From: SG8-30 sp964406445
Lineage (GTDB): Bacteria; Pseudomonadota; Gammaproteobacteria; Steroidobacterales; Steroidobacteraceae
Reading direction: 5' to 3'
Assembly: GCA_964406445.1 (NCBI GenBank)
Contig: CAYORU010000001.1
Coordinates: forward strand, 186,001 to 250,000
Length of the DNA stretch: 64,000 nucleotides
Of the stretch, positions 35,259 to 44,558 are shown one piece after another. Numbering within the stretch: the first letter of the stretch is position 1; every line of letters starts with the position of its first letter. The position numbers and the translations under genes were made by a program. The notes beneath the pieces were generated by a model. It searched no databases. It had not been told where the DNA came from and worked only from the letters and a program-made list of their open reading frames with translations.

Positions 35259-36422
35259 ATGAAGACCTGGAAGAAGATCCTGCTCGGCAGCGGCGTCGTG
35301 TTCCTCGCCGCCGTCGCGGCGCTCGCGGTGGCGATCAGCCGCGACGAGGCCTGCGCGCCGGCCGCCGACCCGCCCACCGGCGTCGAGACCATGCGCGCGC
35401 TCCAGCGCCGCTGCTACGGGGACCTCGAGGTCCTCGAGCTGGCGACCGTCGCGAAACCGGTGCCCGGCGATGACCAGGTCCTGGTGCGGGTGCACGCCGC
35501 CGCCGTCAACCCGCTCGACCTGCACTACCTCACCGGCAAGCCCTACCTGATGCGGCTGTCCTCCGGTCTCGGCGCGCCGAAGGAGCCGAGGCTCGGCGTC
35601 GACTACGCCGGGACCGTGGAAGAGGTCGGCAGGAATGTCACGAGATTCAAGCCGGGCGACCAGGTCTTCGGCGGCCGCACCGGCGCCCTTGCCGACTACG
35701 TCGTGGTCGGCGAGAACCGCGCGATCGCGATCAAGCCCGTGGGCACCCGCTTCGAGCAGGCCGCCAGCGTCGGCATCGCGGGGATCACCGCGCTGCAGGC
35801 GCTGCGCGACTCGGCCGGCGTGGAGGCCGGCGACAAGGTGCTGGTGAACGGCGCCTCCGGCGGCGTCGGCACCTTCACGGTGCAGATCGGCAAGGCGCTC
35901 GGCGCCGAGGTCACCGGCGTTCAGAGCACGCGCAATCTCGAGCTCGTGCGCTCGCTCGGCGCCGACCACGTGATCGACTACACGCGCGAGAACTTCACCG
36001 AGGGCGATGCGCGCTACGACGTCATCGTCGACAACGTCGGCAACCACCCGCTGCTCGCGCTGCGCCGCGTGCTCGCCCCGGACGGCATTGTGGTCGCCGT
36101 CAGCGGCCCGAAGGACAACCCGTGGATCGGGCCGTTCTGGCGGATCCTGCGGGCCTCCGCGCTATCCGCCTTCGTGAGCCAGGACTACAACACGCTGCTG
36201 TCGGAGTTCCGGCAGGCGGACCTCGAGACCCTCGCCGGCATGATGGCGGCCGGGCAGGTCACGCCGGTGATCGACCGGGAGTACCCGCTCGAGCAGGCCG
36301 TCGATGCGCTCGCCTACCTGGAGACGGGCCGCGCTCGCGGCAAGGTGATCGTCGTGGTCAGCCCGCCGGAGGGCGACCTGCCCGCCGAGCCCGTCGGGAC
36401 CGAGGAGAGCCCAGCGTCCTGA
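35259..36422 (+). CDS. Membrane-anchored MDR (quinone-reductase-like) oxidoreductase
   Basis: A 387-residue medium-chain dehydrogenase/reductase of the NADPH:quinone reductase type, with no zinc-binding Cys/His set. Residues 5-27 form a hydrophobic anchor (ILLGSGVVFLAAVAALAVAI), which is unusual for this soluble family. The catalytic domain carries LGVDYAGTVEEVG and the coenzyme loop VLVNGASGGVGTFTVQIGKA, with the C-terminal ARGKVIVVV. The enzyme would reduce quinones or enones. ATG at 35259 fixes the anchor in frame. The stop is 12 bases from an opposing MFS gene. Confidence 0.9.
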   Translation: MKTWKKILLGSGVVFLAAVAALAVAISRDEACAPAADPPTGVETMRALQRRCYGDLEVLELATVAKPVPGDDQVLVRVHAAAVNPLDLHYLTGKPYLMRLSSGLGAPKEPRLGVDYAGTVEEVGRNVTRFKPGDQVFGGRTGALADYVVVGENRAIAIKPVGTRFEQAASVGIAGITALQALRDSAGVEAGDKVLVNGASGGVGTFTVQIGKALGAEVTGVQSTRNLELVRSLGADHVIDYTRENFTEGDARYDVIVDNVGNHPLLALRRVLAPDGIVVAVSGPKDNPWIGPFWRILRASALSAFVSQDYNTLLSEFRQADLETLAGMMAAGQVTPVIDREYPLEQAVDALAYLETGRARGKVIVVVSPPEGDLPAEPVGTEESPAS

Positions 36423-36434
36423 ACGCGCCCCGGC

Positions 36435-38141
36435 TCACGACGTCAGCCCGCCATGCAGGTCGCGCTCGACCTGCCGCGCGGGCGATTCTACGGAGGGCAG
36501 CGGCGCCGAGGCGGACAGAGGCTCGGCACCGGTCGGGCGCGCGACCAGCCGGCGCACCGTGCCGTGCTCGCCGACGACGAGCGGCGCGAGCCGCGCCCTG
36601 ACCTTCTGGTCGGACTGCGTGGGCCGGGTGCGCCAGCGCAGGTAGTCGAGCCAGGTCGGGCATTCGAAGCGCTCGATCCACTTCTCCGGCGCGTCCACGT
36701 CCTGGCACACGGACCAGGCGCGGGCGCCGTCGCGGCGGCGTCGGCGACCGATCTCGTTGATCACCGCCACGAACTCGGCCGCGTTCTCCGCCCGCACGCG
36801 GTACTCGATCGCGACGATGACCGGCCCCGAGGCAGGGTGGATGGACACGCTGGGCGGGTTGAGCGCCACGGCCGCGCGCGGATCGAGCGCGCCGAGGCGC
36901 GCGACCGACACCGGCAGCCAGGGCGCGGCCACGAGCGAGCCGAGCGCCGCGAGGCCCGCGACCGTCAGCGCCTCGCGCAGGCCCTGGGCGTCGGCCAGCT
37001 CGCCCCACCACCAGCTGCCGAGCGCGATGCCGGCGAAGGCGACGGTCTGGTAGGTGGCCAGCATCCGCCCGGTGACCCAGCGCGGCGAGGAGAGCTGCAC
37101 CGAGATGTTGAAGTTGGCGAGCGCGAGGGTCCAGGCGGTGCCGGCCAGCAGGTGCGCGAAGACCGTGAGCGCCATCGATCGGCTCTGGCCGATCGTCACC
37201 ATCACCAGGCAGGCGAGCGCGGCCAGCACCCGCAGCAGCGTGTCGGCGCTCATCCGGCTCCTGAGCGCCGAGCTCGACAGCGCGCCCGACATTGCGCCCA
37301 CGCCGAAGGCGCCGAACAGCAGGCCGAAGGTGGTCGCGCCGCCGCCGAGCAGGTCGCGCGCGACGACCGGCATCAGCGCCGGGATCGCCGAGATCGGTAT
37401 CGTGTACAGCGCGCTGCGGGTGAGGATGGCGAGCAGGTGCGGCGAGAGGCTCACGTAGCGGATGCCGGCGGCGATGGCCGCGCCGAGCGGCTCGGGCGGC
37501 AGCTCGTTCCTCGCGCGCGGCGGCCGCCACCAGAGGAGCGTGGCGATCATGCCGAGGTAGGACACGGCGTTCGCGACGAAGGCGGTCGCCGCGCCGACCG
37601 CCGCCACGATCACGCCGCCGATGGCCGGGCCCATGCTGCGCGCGACGTTGAAGCCCATGGCGTTGGCCATCACGGCCGGCGGGATCTGCTCGCGCGGCAC
37701 CATGTCGCCGATCGAGGACTGCCAGGCCGGCGCGAACAGCGCCGCGCCGCAGCCGATCAGGAAGGTGAGCCACAGCAGCAGCCACGGCGTCACCGCGTCG
37801 AGGAGGGCGACCGCCGCGAGCGCCACCGAGGCCGCCAACGCGAGCCACTGCGACACCAGCATCAGCACCCGCCGGTCGCGAGTGTCGGCGAGCGCTCCGG
37901 CGATCAGCGACAGGAAGAAGAATGGCAGCGCCGCCGCGGTCTGGACCAGCGCCACCCAGTCGGCCGAGGGCGCGATCGTCGTCATCAGCCACGACGCGCC
38001 GACCGTCTGGATCATGCTGCCGAAGGCGGAGGCGAGCGACGCCCACCAGAACAGCGCGAACGCGCGGTGCTCGAACGGGACGAGCGTGTCGCGGCGCCAG
38101 CGCTGGAAGAGGGTGGGATTGTCCGCGGCGGCGGCAGGCAT
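36435..38141 (-). CDS. MFS exporter (MFS_3/EntS type) with soluble C-terminal domain
   Basis: A 568-residue transporter. Residues 1-410 have 12 membrane helices of the MFS_3 group, with GALADTRDRRVLML as the family A-motif between helices 2 and 3. From about residue 425 a soluble alpha/beta domain follows (VIVAIEYRVRAENAAEFVAV and DAPEKWIERFECPTWLDYL), similar to dimeric antibiotic-monooxygenase-like folds and conserved in this family. A drug, siderophore or metabolite exporter is likely; no cargo is identifiable. Confidence 0.9.
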   Translation of the reverse strand: MPAAAADNPTLFQRWRRDTLVPFEHRAFALFWWASLASAFGSMIQTVGASWLMTTIAPSADWVALVQTAAALPFFFLSLIAGALADTRDRRVLMLVSQWLALAASVALAAVALLDAVTPWLLLWLTFLIGCGAALFAPAWQSSIGDMVPREQIPPAVMANAMGFNVARSMGPAIGGVIVAAVGAATAFVANAVSYLGMIATLLWWRPPRARNELPPEPLGAAIAAGIRYVSLSPHLLAILTRSALYTIPISAIPALMPVVARDLLGGGATTFGLLFGAFGVGAMSGALSSSALRSRMSADTLLRVLAALACLVMVTIGQSRSMALTVFAHLLAGTAWTLALANFNISVQLSSPRWVTGRMLATYQTVAFAGIALGSWWWGELADAQGLREALTVAGLAALGSLVAAPWLPVSVARLGALDPRAAVALNPPSVSIHPASGPVIVAIEYRVRAENAAEFVAVINEIGRRRRRDGARAWSVCQDVDAPEKWIERFECPTWLDYLRWRTRPTQSDQKVRARLAPLVVGEHGTVRRLVARPTGAEPLSASAPLPSVESPARQVERDLHGGLTS

Positions 38142-38256
38142 GGCGGATCGGGCTCGCTGCCGGAGCCGGAAGAGGGCCGGCTTGCTGGGCCTCTATTGTA
38201 GCCGGGACCCGGGCGGGTGAATCGCTGCGCCCGGTCGAAATGGTCCCCTCCGCCGG

Positions 38257-38487
38257 TCAGGCGCAGCGCACGTCGAACCAGCGCGCCAGGGCCCGCTCCT
38301 CGGCCGTCGGGGCCGGCGCCGCTTCCGGGGCCTTCTTCGGGCGCGTGCCGTAGAGCGGGCGCACGTCCGTGATGCCGCGGCTGTGCATGAAGCTGCGGGC
38401 GGCGGCGAGCTTGCCGTCGTAGGGAAACGCGGCGTTCGTCACCAGCTGCGCGGGCAGCGTGAGGTCCTGAACGTCGTCGGCGCGCAT
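38257..38487 (-). CDS. Hypothetical 76-residue protein
   Basis: A small protein with the conserved-looking stretch FPYDGKLAAARSFMHSRGIT and a Cys as its second-last residue. Start at 38487 is chosen because GGAGGA lies ten bases upstream; an earlier ATG at 38538 has no such signal. No family is recognised. It may be the last gene of a minus-strand run starting at 40180. Confidence 0.55.
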   Translation of the reverse strand: MRADDVQDLTLPAQLVTNAAFPYDGKLAAARSFMHSRGITDVRPLYGTRPKKAPEAAPAPTAEERALARWFDVRCA

Positions 38488-38692
38488 GGCGTGCTGTTCC
38501 TCCAGCTTGCCGCGGCGGCGCACCGGGGCCCGGTGCATTGGCCTCCGCCCGCGGCGGTCTCACTAGGCACTCTTCGTGAGGCCGGCCCGGCAGGGTTCAA
38601 GGTCCGGCCAGCCACGCTTCGAGCGTCGCCGCCATCCTCGGATTCTTCGCCTGAATCAGCGCTGAAGCGCTTATGTCCAGTGCAGGCGCACG

Positions 38693-39136
38693 CTAGCGCG
38701 CGCCGGCCGGTGTCGTCGCGGTCGGTCCGAACCCGGCTTCCTGGTAGACGACCTCGCCATCGCGCGCCCAGAGGTAGTGCGGCTGCCCGGCCGGCGCGAC
38801 GTACACCCCGCCCGCCGGCACGGCCACCATCGCGGCGGGATCTTCGACCGTCCCGAAGCCGACGTGGAGCGTGCCGACCAGCACGGTGGAGTAGCGCGCA
38901 TCAGGATGCGTGTGCGGGGGGATCTTCGCGCCGGGGCGGAGCCGCACGCGCAGCGCGTAGAGCGACGCATCACCTTCGGCGCCGACCACCCAGGCCGCCT
39001 CGAGCGCCGGGTTGCCCGGCGGGCTGAACCAATCGAGAGTTCCGGGCAGGATGGGCTCCAGTCGATGATGCCCGGCGGCTGCGGCCGTGCCGATGGCAAG
39101 CGCGCACAGCGCCGCAGCGGCGAGATTCCTGCCCAT
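38693..39136 (-). CDS. Exported cupin-domain protein
   Basis: A 147-residue protein with a signal peptide (1-22) and one cupin barrel: LRPGAKIPPHTHPDARYSTVLVGTL holds the first metal-binding motif with two His, and PAGGVYVAPAGQPHYLWARDG the second with one His. These small periplasmic cupins often have unknown roles; dioxygenase or sugar isomerase activity is possible. ATG at 39136 follows AGGAG. Confidence 0.87.
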   Translation of the reverse strand: MGRNLAAAALCALAIGTAAAAGHHRLEPILPGTLDWFSPPGNPALEAAWVVGAEGDASLYALRVRLRPGAKIPPHTHPDARYSTVLVGTLHVGFGTVEDPAAMVAVPAGGVYVAPAGQPHYLWARDGEVVYQEAGFGPTATTPAGAR

Positions 39137-39231
39137 CGAAGTGCTCCTGAGGTGACCGGCGCCGGATTGCCTACGGCGAACGTCCCGGATCATGGCCTCT
39201 CGGGAGCGGATGCGGAAGCAGCGCCCCGATA

Positions 39232-39444
39232 TCAGTCTCGCGTGCGTACAGGCCAGCCCGTTGTCGGCAGGACGTCCGGCGACGCCCTGCCGTCGAGCAC
39301 CTGCCGGCGGATGCGCAGCGCGATCTGCGCCTGCCAGGGTCCCGAGGGAAACGCGACCGGGTACCTGGCAGCTTCCGCGGCCGGGCGCGGCGCGGCGCCC
39401 GCCTGCGGCATTGCAGGATGCTTCGCTGTCTTCGGCTCGCGCAT
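39232..39444 (-). CDS. Hypothetical 70-residue protein
   Basis: ATG at 39444 has the good ribosome-binding site GGGAGG six bases upstream. The product is Pro/Ala/Arg-rich with one better-ordered stretch (FPSGPWQAQIALRIRRQVLDG) and no membrane segment. This is the only candidate gene in the 435-base gap 39137-39571, where I otherwise see nothing. It may be a chance frame. Confidence 0.4.
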   Translation of the reverse strand: MREPKTAKHPAMPQAGAAPRPAAEAARYPVAFPSGPWQAQIALRIRRQVLDGRASPDVLPTTGWPVRTRD

Positions 39445-39571
39445 TGCTTGCCTCCCCCGCCCCGTCGTGGCCGCCGTCGATCTGAGGATCCGGCGCGGCT
39501 CGGGGTGCGGTTGCGGCCACCATGCGCGCGGCACGGCGGCCGTGGCCGCGACGGGGATCACAGAATTGGCG

Positions 39572-40180
39572 TCAGCGGGGCGTCACCTGGCCGGCGAGGG
39601 TCCCGTCGTCGCCGACTTCGACCTCGACGTCGGCGCCGTCGAGCTCCACCGTGTGGCTGCGCTTGGCGACGGTCACGTTCATCGACAGGCGGTTCGGCAT
39701 GCCGCCATCCACGCCGACTTTTGCGCCGTCGGCAGGGGCTGCCGGTCCCGACGGACCCGCCTCGCGGGCGCGGACGTTGCCGATCGAGTTCTTGGCCGTG
39801 TCGTGTTTGGTCTTGGGCACCTTCGCGCCGGAGGCCACCGCGGAGCCGGCGCTGTGCAGGCCGGCGTTGACCTTTTCTCCGAACGTGGCGCCCTGGGTCT
39901 GCTTCGGGACCGCGCCAGACTTGAGCGCCAGCCGGTAGCGGCCGGGAGCCAGTCCGCGCATCGCGAAGCTGCCGTCTCCGGCGAGCGGCGCCGCGACGCC
40001 GGAGCCGCCGGCCGCCGGCACCAGCGCGACGTGCGCGGAGGACAGCACCGCCCCGCCGGGAACCGCGGCACCCGCGACACCGAGCCCGACCGGCGGCGCG
40101 GCCCGGGCGGCGTCCTCCGCGGACGCGGCGGAAGCGAGGACGAGGGCAAGGCCTGCAAACACGCTGAGTGGGCTTTTCAT
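39572..40180 (-). CDS. Secreted hypothetical protein with Pro/Ala/Gly-rich core
   Basis: A 202-residue protein with a signal peptide (1-21, ending SAASA). Residues 45-90 resemble a carboxypeptidase-regulatory-like beta-sandwich (VALVPAAGGSG, FAMRGLAPGRYRLALKSG), and the rest is low-complexity with a C-terminal VELDGADVEVEVGDDGTLAG strand pair. No family is recognised with confidence. It is divergent from the next, coiled-coil gene. Confidence 0.7.
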   Translation of the reverse strand: MKSPLSVFAGLALVLASAASAEDAARAAPPVGLGVAGAAVPGGAVLSSAHVALVPAAGGSGVAAPLAGDGSFAMRGLAPGRYRLALKSGAVPKQTQGATFGEKVNAGLHSAGSAVASGAKVPKTKHDTAKNSIGNVRAREAGPSGPAAPADGAKVGVDGGMPNRLSMNVTVAKRSHTVELDGADVEVEVGDDGTLAGQVTPR

Positions 40181-40297
40181 GCGCCTGTACTACGCCTGCG
40201 CGAATCGGCGGTCAAGCGCGACGGCGGCGCGCCGATGGGTGGCCCCTGCCGGTTGCGGTAGAGTCGGAACACCCCACGCGCACGGAGGGCCTCCCAC

Positions 40298-40669
40298 ATG
40301 GCGATCCCCTGGGTCACGGTGTTGAAGCTGGTGCCCTGGACCGACGTGATCCGCAACGCGCCTGCGGTCCTCGAAGGAGCTCGCAAGCTCTGGGACACCG
40401 CGGCGCGAAAGCCGCCGCCACCCGCGCCGGCCGCCTTGTCCGGCCCGCCTCCGCCGGAGGCGAGGGTCGCGGCGCTCGAAGCCGGGATCGCAGAGCTGCG
40501 CGAGCAGGTCGCGGCCTCCTCCACCCTCATCAAGGAGCTGGCGGAACAGAACGCGAACCTGATCCGGCGCGCCGAGCAGAACCGCGTGCTCGTCGTGCGC
40601 CTTGCGATCTCCGTGGCGGCGCTCGGCATCGTCGCGTTCGTCGCGCTGGCGATCGCGCTGCCCGACTGA
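40298..40669 (+). CDS. Hypothetical coiled-coil protein with C-terminal membrane helix
   Basis: A 123-residue protein: short N-terminal amphipathic region, a Pro-rich linker (residues 38-54), a coiled coil (VAALEAGIAELREQVAASS and onwards) and a C-terminal hydrophobic helix (LAISVAALGIVAFVALAIAL). It ends 12 bases before the frameshifted membrane protein and probably forms an operon with it. No function is known. Confidence 0.75.
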   Translation: MAIPWVTVLKLVPWTDVIRNAPAVLEGARKLWDTAARKPPPPAPAALSGPPPPEARVAALEAGIAELREQVAASSTLIKELAEQNANLIRRAEQNRVLVVRLAISVAALGIVAFVALAIALPD

Positions 40670-40681
40670 GCCCGGCGTCCC

Positions 40682-41476
40682 GTGGCACGCGTCCTCGCCG
40701 CGGCGCTGCGCTGGCTGGCCAGCAAGCTCGGCCTGCTGCTCCTGATCCTCGCCGCGCTGCTGCTCGGCGCGTGGCTGCGCGAAGAGTGGCAGACGCTCGC
40801 CGCCTTGCGGAACGCGATCGCGGCCCAGGAGTCGCTGCTCGCGGGCCTGCGCACGGACCTTGCGGCCATCGAGGACGAGATCGCCGAAGATGCCGCGCGC
40901 TGGAGCGAGCGCATGGCGCAGGCCGCGGCGCCGTTGCGCGCCGAGCTCGAGGAAACCCGCGCCCGGATCTCGGCTGCAACGCCGCGCTGGCAGGAAGCGC
41001 TGCGCCGCTTCGCCGACCTGGAGCGGCAGGCGCGCGACGCGCGCCGCGCCGCCGACCGCGCGCGCGCCGAGGTCGAGGCGCAGGAGGCGGCGCTGCGCTT
41101 CTGGGACCGCTGGCTCAATCCCGGGAAGGTCGCCGCGCTGGAGCTCGCCCGGGCCCGGATGCGGGCGGCGGACGCCAACGCCGCGGCCTGGGAATCCGCC
41201 CGCGAACGCGTCGCCCCGCGGATGCTGGACTCGCCGCTGCGCCCGCTGCAGGAGCGGCAGGCCGCGCTGGCCAGCGACATTGCCGCGCTCACCGGCTCCG
41301 CGTCGCCGCGCCACGGCGCGCTGCTCGCCGCCCGGGACGCGCAGCGCTCGCGGATCGCCGAACTGGAGGGGCTGGTCGCGGCAGACCGCGAGCGGGCGGA
41401 AGAGAACCCCCGCGCGCGCCTGCTGCAGCGCTGCGTGCGCAGCTGCCGCTCGCGCTCGCCATCCTCGCCGCGGTGA
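40682..41476 (+). CDS. Coiled-coil membrane protein, N-terminal part of a likely frameshifted gene
   Basis: GTG-started frame of 264 residues: membrane helix at 13-30, then a long Ala/Glu/Arg-rich coiled coil to about residue 243. The last 20 residues (from NPRARLLQRC) turn into Arg/Ser-rich sequence that looks like reading in the wrong frame. The frame one base back continues at once with LPLALAILAAVMLLPVAIK, a second membrane helix, and 270 further residues. One base lost near the C5 run at 41407-41411 or the following GCGCGCG run would explain this. The alternative is two genes overlapping at TGATG (stop 41474-41476, start 41476). Confidence 0.65.
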   Translation: MARVLAAALRWLASKLGLLLLILAALLLGAWLREEWQTLAALRNAIAAQESLLAGLRTDLAAIEDEIAEDAARWSERMAQAAAPLRAELEETRARISAATPRWQEALRRFADLERQARDARRAADRARAEVEAQEAALRFWDRWLNPGKVAALELARARMRAADANAAAWESARERVAPRMLDSPLRPLQERQAALASDIAALTGSASPRHGALLAARDAQRSRIAELEGLVAADRERAEENPRARLLQRCVRSCRSRSPSSPR

Positions 41477-42303
41477 TGCTGCTGCCAGTCGCGATCAAGG
41501 CGCTGCTGTACTTCGTCGTCGCGCCGCTCGCCGAGCGGCGCCCGCCGGTGCGGATCGAGCCGCAGGCGGCCGCAGCCCCGCTGCCCGCCCCGGAGCCCTC
41601 CGCGGTCTCCCTCGCCCTCGAGCTGGCGCCCCACGAGGAGCTGCTGGTGCAGCCGCAGTTCCTGCAGAGCAGCGCCCGCTCGGCCGGCAAGCGCACGCAG
41701 TGGCTGCTCGACGCGTCGCTGCCGTTCGCGAGCCTCGCCTCGGGCATGTTCGCGCTGACGCGCATCCGGCCCGCCGGCGACTCATCGACCCGCGTCGTCG
41801 TCTCCGCGCAGCGGGATCCGCTGGGCGAGGTCGGCGTCATCGACCTGCCGGCCGGCGCGGCGATGGTGCTGAAGCCGCGCGCGCTGGCGGGCATCGTGAA
41901 GCCCGCCGGCGGCCGCCTGCGCATCACGCGCCACTGGCGGATCGCGAGCCTGCACGCGTGGCTCACGCTGCAGCTGCGCTTCCTGGTCTTCCACGGCCCC
42001 TGCCGGCTGGTGCTGACCGGCTGCCGCGGCGTGCGCAGCGAGGAGCCGGCGGCGGCCGAGGCGCGGCTCGTCAACCAGGCCGCGACGCTCGGCTTCAGCG
42101 CGAACCTCGAGTTCAGGACGGCGCGCTGCGAGACCTTCGTGTCCTACCTGCGCGGGCAGGAGGACCTGTTCAACGACCTGTTCGCCGGCGGCCCCGGCCG
42201 GTTCGTCTACGAGGAGCTGCCCGGCGGCGGCGGCCGCGGCGGCATCACGGGACGCGGCCTCGAGGGCCTGGTCGACGCGCTGCTCAAGGCTTTCGGGATC
42301 TGA
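41476..42303 (+). CDS. C-terminal part of the frameshifted membrane protein (beta-rich domain)
   Basis: The coding signal continues in this frame from about 41410; the first usable start is ATG at 41476, which would cut the membrane helix in half. After the helix come a Pro-rich linker and a 220-residue, strand-rich domain with LALELAPHEELLVQPQFLQ, GEVGVIDLPAGAAMVLKP and LVFHGPCRLVLTGCRG, then a C-terminal FVYEELPGGGG region. The domain vaguely recalls AIM24-like beta sandwiches, but I would not name it. With the upstream frame it makes a protein of about 540 residues with two membrane helices and a coiled coil between them. Confidence 0.6.
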   Translation: MLLPVAIKALLYFVVAPLAERRPPVRIEPQAAAAPLPAPEPSAVSLALELAPHEELLVQPQFLQSSARSAGKRTQWLLDASLPFASLASGMFALTRIRPAGDSSTRVVVSAQRDPLGEVGVIDLPAGAAMVLKPRALAGIVKPAGGRLRITRHWRIASLHAWLTLQLRFLVFHGPCRLVLTGCRGVRSEEPAAAEARLVNQAATLGFSANLEFRTARCETFVSYLRGQEDLFNDLFAGGPGRFVYEELPGGGGRGGITGRGLEGLVDALLKAFGI

Positions 42304-42308
42304 GCCCG

Positions 42309-44501
42309 CTAGCGGCCGGTGTCCATTCCCAGCTGCCAGCGCAGGAACATCTGCTCGTCCGCGGCGTCGCGGATGCGCAGCTTGAGCGGCTTGCCCTGGC
42401 CGTGGCCCGCCTCGCGGTCCACCCACAGCAGCACCGGGTTCGCGCCCTCGACTGCCGCCGCTGCGGCCTGCAGCCGCGCCGCCATCTTGCGCGCGTGCAT
42501 GGCGTGCACGCGCATGTCGTTCTCGCCGGCGGTGAGGAAGATCGCCGGGTAGCGCACCCCGGACTTCACCTGATGGTAGGGCGAGTAGCCGAGCAAGGTC
42601 GCGAACTGCGCCGGATCCTCGGCCGAGCCATACTCGGGCACCCAGTAGCGCGCCATCAGGAAGTCCTGGTAGCGGAGCATGTCGAGCAGCGGCACCTCGA
42701 CCACGGCGACCCTGGCCAGGTCCGGCCGCTGCATGGCCACCGCGCCGGTCAGCAGCCCGCCGTTCGAGCCGCCCGAGATCGCGAGCCGGTCGGTGCGCGT
42801 GTAGCCGTTCGCCTTCAGCCATTCCGCCGCGGCGATGAAGTCGTCGAAGACGTTCTGCTTGCGGTCGAGCATGCCGGCCTGGTGCCAGGCGTCGCCGTAC
42901 TCGCCGCCGCCGCGCAGGTTCGGCACGGCGAGCACGCCGCCGTCCTCGAACCACGGAAACAGCGTCGCGGTGAACGAGGGCGTCATGCTGATGCCGAAGC
43001 CGCCGTAGCCGTAGAGGATCGTCGGCCGGTTCCCGTCGAGCTCGAGGCCTTTCCTGTGCACGACGAACATGCTGACGCGCGTGCCGTCCTTCGAGGGGTA
43101 CCACACCTGCCGGACCTCGACCGTGTCCGGGTCGACCGGCACCTCGGGACGCTCCCAGACCTCGGGCTCCGCCTGCGGCTGGGTCAGATCGACCCGGAAG
43201 ATCGTGGTCGGGTAGTTGAAGCTGGTGAACGTCAGGAAACCCTCGGTCGAGTCGACCTCGGTCGCCACACCGCCGGTGCCGAGGCCGGGCAGCGCAAGAC
43301 GCCCGAGCGACGTGCCGTCGAAGGCGTAGAGGTCGAAGACGCTCGCGGCCTTCTCCAGGGAATCGACGATCAGCACGCCGTTGGCGAGCGACACGGCCTG
43401 GACGACGCCTTCCGCCCGCTCGGGAACGATCACCCGGCGCTCGAAGGAAGCCAGGTCCACCACGTCGACGCGTCCGTTCGGCGCGCCCTGCTTCGTGAGC
43501 AGGAAGAGCCGCCCCGCATGCGCTTGCCCGAAGACGTTGCCGTCCTGGCCGATCGAGATCGCGCGCTTCACCAGCTCGCCGGTCTCGAGGTAGCGCTCGA
43601 AATCCGCCACCCAGAGGTCGTTGCTGCGAGTGTCCGTCCAGTAGCTGAGGACCAGCCACTTGCCGTCCCGCGAAAGGCTGCCGTAAGGACCCCAAGTCGT
43701 GGCGAGCTTCTCGTTCTCGGCGCGGGTGAACTGCCGGAAGAGCACGGCATCGCCGGCAGGATCGCTGCCGAGCCGGTGGAACATCACCTGGCCGCTGTAG
43801 GGATCGGCCGGGTCCCTGAGGTTGCGATAGACGAAGCCCGAGCCGTCGGGCAGCCAGTCCGCCGAGTCGACGCGGTTCGGGATTTCGAGCGGGAGCGTGC
43901 GACCGGCGTCCACGTCGAGCAGGTGCAGCACGGTGAGCTCGTCGCCCGCCGTATAGGTGCCGTAGGCGACGGTGCGGCCGTCGGGGCTCGGCGAGACCCA
44001 GTCGATGGTGGTCAGGCCGCTCGGGTCGAGCACCGCAGGATCGAGAAGCACGATGCTCCTGCCGTGCGCCCCGTCGCGCCAGTACCAGACCGGCTGGTTC
44101 TGGCTGCCTTCGCGGCGCGAGTAGAAGTACCGGCCGGCGCGGACCATCGGCGCCGTGACGCTGCCGATCTCCATCAGCGGCCGCAACCGGTCCTCGAGCG
44201 CCGCGCGACCCGGCAGGTTGTCCAGCACCGCGCGGGTGTAGACGTTCTGCTCGTCGGTCCAGGACACGACCTCCGGGGTCACCCGGCCCATGCCGTCAGG
44301 GTCCGAGTTGTCGCCCTCGAGCCAGCGATAGGGGTCGACTACCTCGACGCCGTGCAGGACGTCGGCGACCGGCTCGATGCGTGTCGTAGGCACGGGCGGC
44401 ATGGAAAGACGCTCCTCGTCGACGTCCACGGGCATGACGGCGCAGCCCGAGACGGAAATCGCGAGGACGGCGGCCATGCCAGTCAGGATCTGGCGAGTCA
44501 T
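42309..44501 (-). CDS. S9A prolyl oligopeptidase family lipoprotein
   Basis: A 730-residue serine peptidase that cleaves after Pro in short peptides. A lipoprotein signal (ISVSGC, Cys20) is followed by the segment TTRIEPVADVLHGVEVVDPYRWLE that opens the family, a beta-propeller (to about residue 450) and the alpha/beta-hydrolase domain. The triad is visible: Ser near 579 in GGSNGG, Asp near 662 in ENDMRVH and His near 700 in AGHGQG. ATG at 44501 gives the signal peptide at the N-terminus; a longer frame does not. A likely periplasmic, membrane-tethered peptide scavenger. Confidence 0.95.
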   Translation of the reverse strand: MTRQILTGMAAVLAISVSGCAVMPVDVDEERLSMPPVPTTRIEPVADVLHGVEVVDPYRWLEGDNSDPDGMGRVTPEVVSWTDEQNVYTRAVLDNLPGRAALEDRLRPLMEIGSVTAPMVRAGRYFYSRREGSQNQPVWYWRDGAHGRSIVLLDPAVLDPSGLTTIDWVSPSPDGRTVAYGTYTAGDELTVLHLLDVDAGRTLPLEIPNRVDSADWLPDGSGFVYRNLRDPADPYSGQVMFHRLGSDPAGDAVLFRQFTRAENEKLATTWGPYGSLSRDGKWLVLSYWTDTRSNDLWVADFERYLETGELVKRAISIGQDGNVFGQAHAGRLFLLTKQGAPNGRVDVVDLASFERRVIVPERAEGVVQAVSLANGVLIVDSLEKAASVFDLYAFDGTSLGRLALPGLGTGGVATEVDSTEGFLTFTSFNYPTTIFRVDLTQPQAEPEVWERPEVPVDPDTVEVRQVWYPSKDGTRVSMFVVHRKGLELDGNRPTILYGYGGFGISMTPSFTATLFPWFEDGGVLAVPNLRGGGEYGDAWHQAGMLDRKQNVFDDFIAAAEWLKANGYTRTDRLAISGGSNGGLLTGAVAMQRPDLARVAVVEVPLLDMLRYQDFLMARYWVPEYGSAEDPAQFATLLGYSPYHQVKSGVRYPAIFLTAGENDMRVHAMHARKMAARLQAAAAAVEGANPVLLWVDREAGHGQGKPLKLRIRDAADEQMFLRWQLGMDTGR

Positions 44502-44558
44502 GGCGTTCCTCGAAGCTTTGCGCGGCCGGCGTGCCGCGCGATGCGGTAATTTTACGGG

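Noticed and set aside
38520..38671. Palindromes GCACCGGG-G-CCCGGTGC and AGCGCT-GA-AGCGCT in the gap before the cupin stop
   Set aside because: Loops are too short for stable terminators and no gene start is well placed; probably chance in GC-rich DNA.
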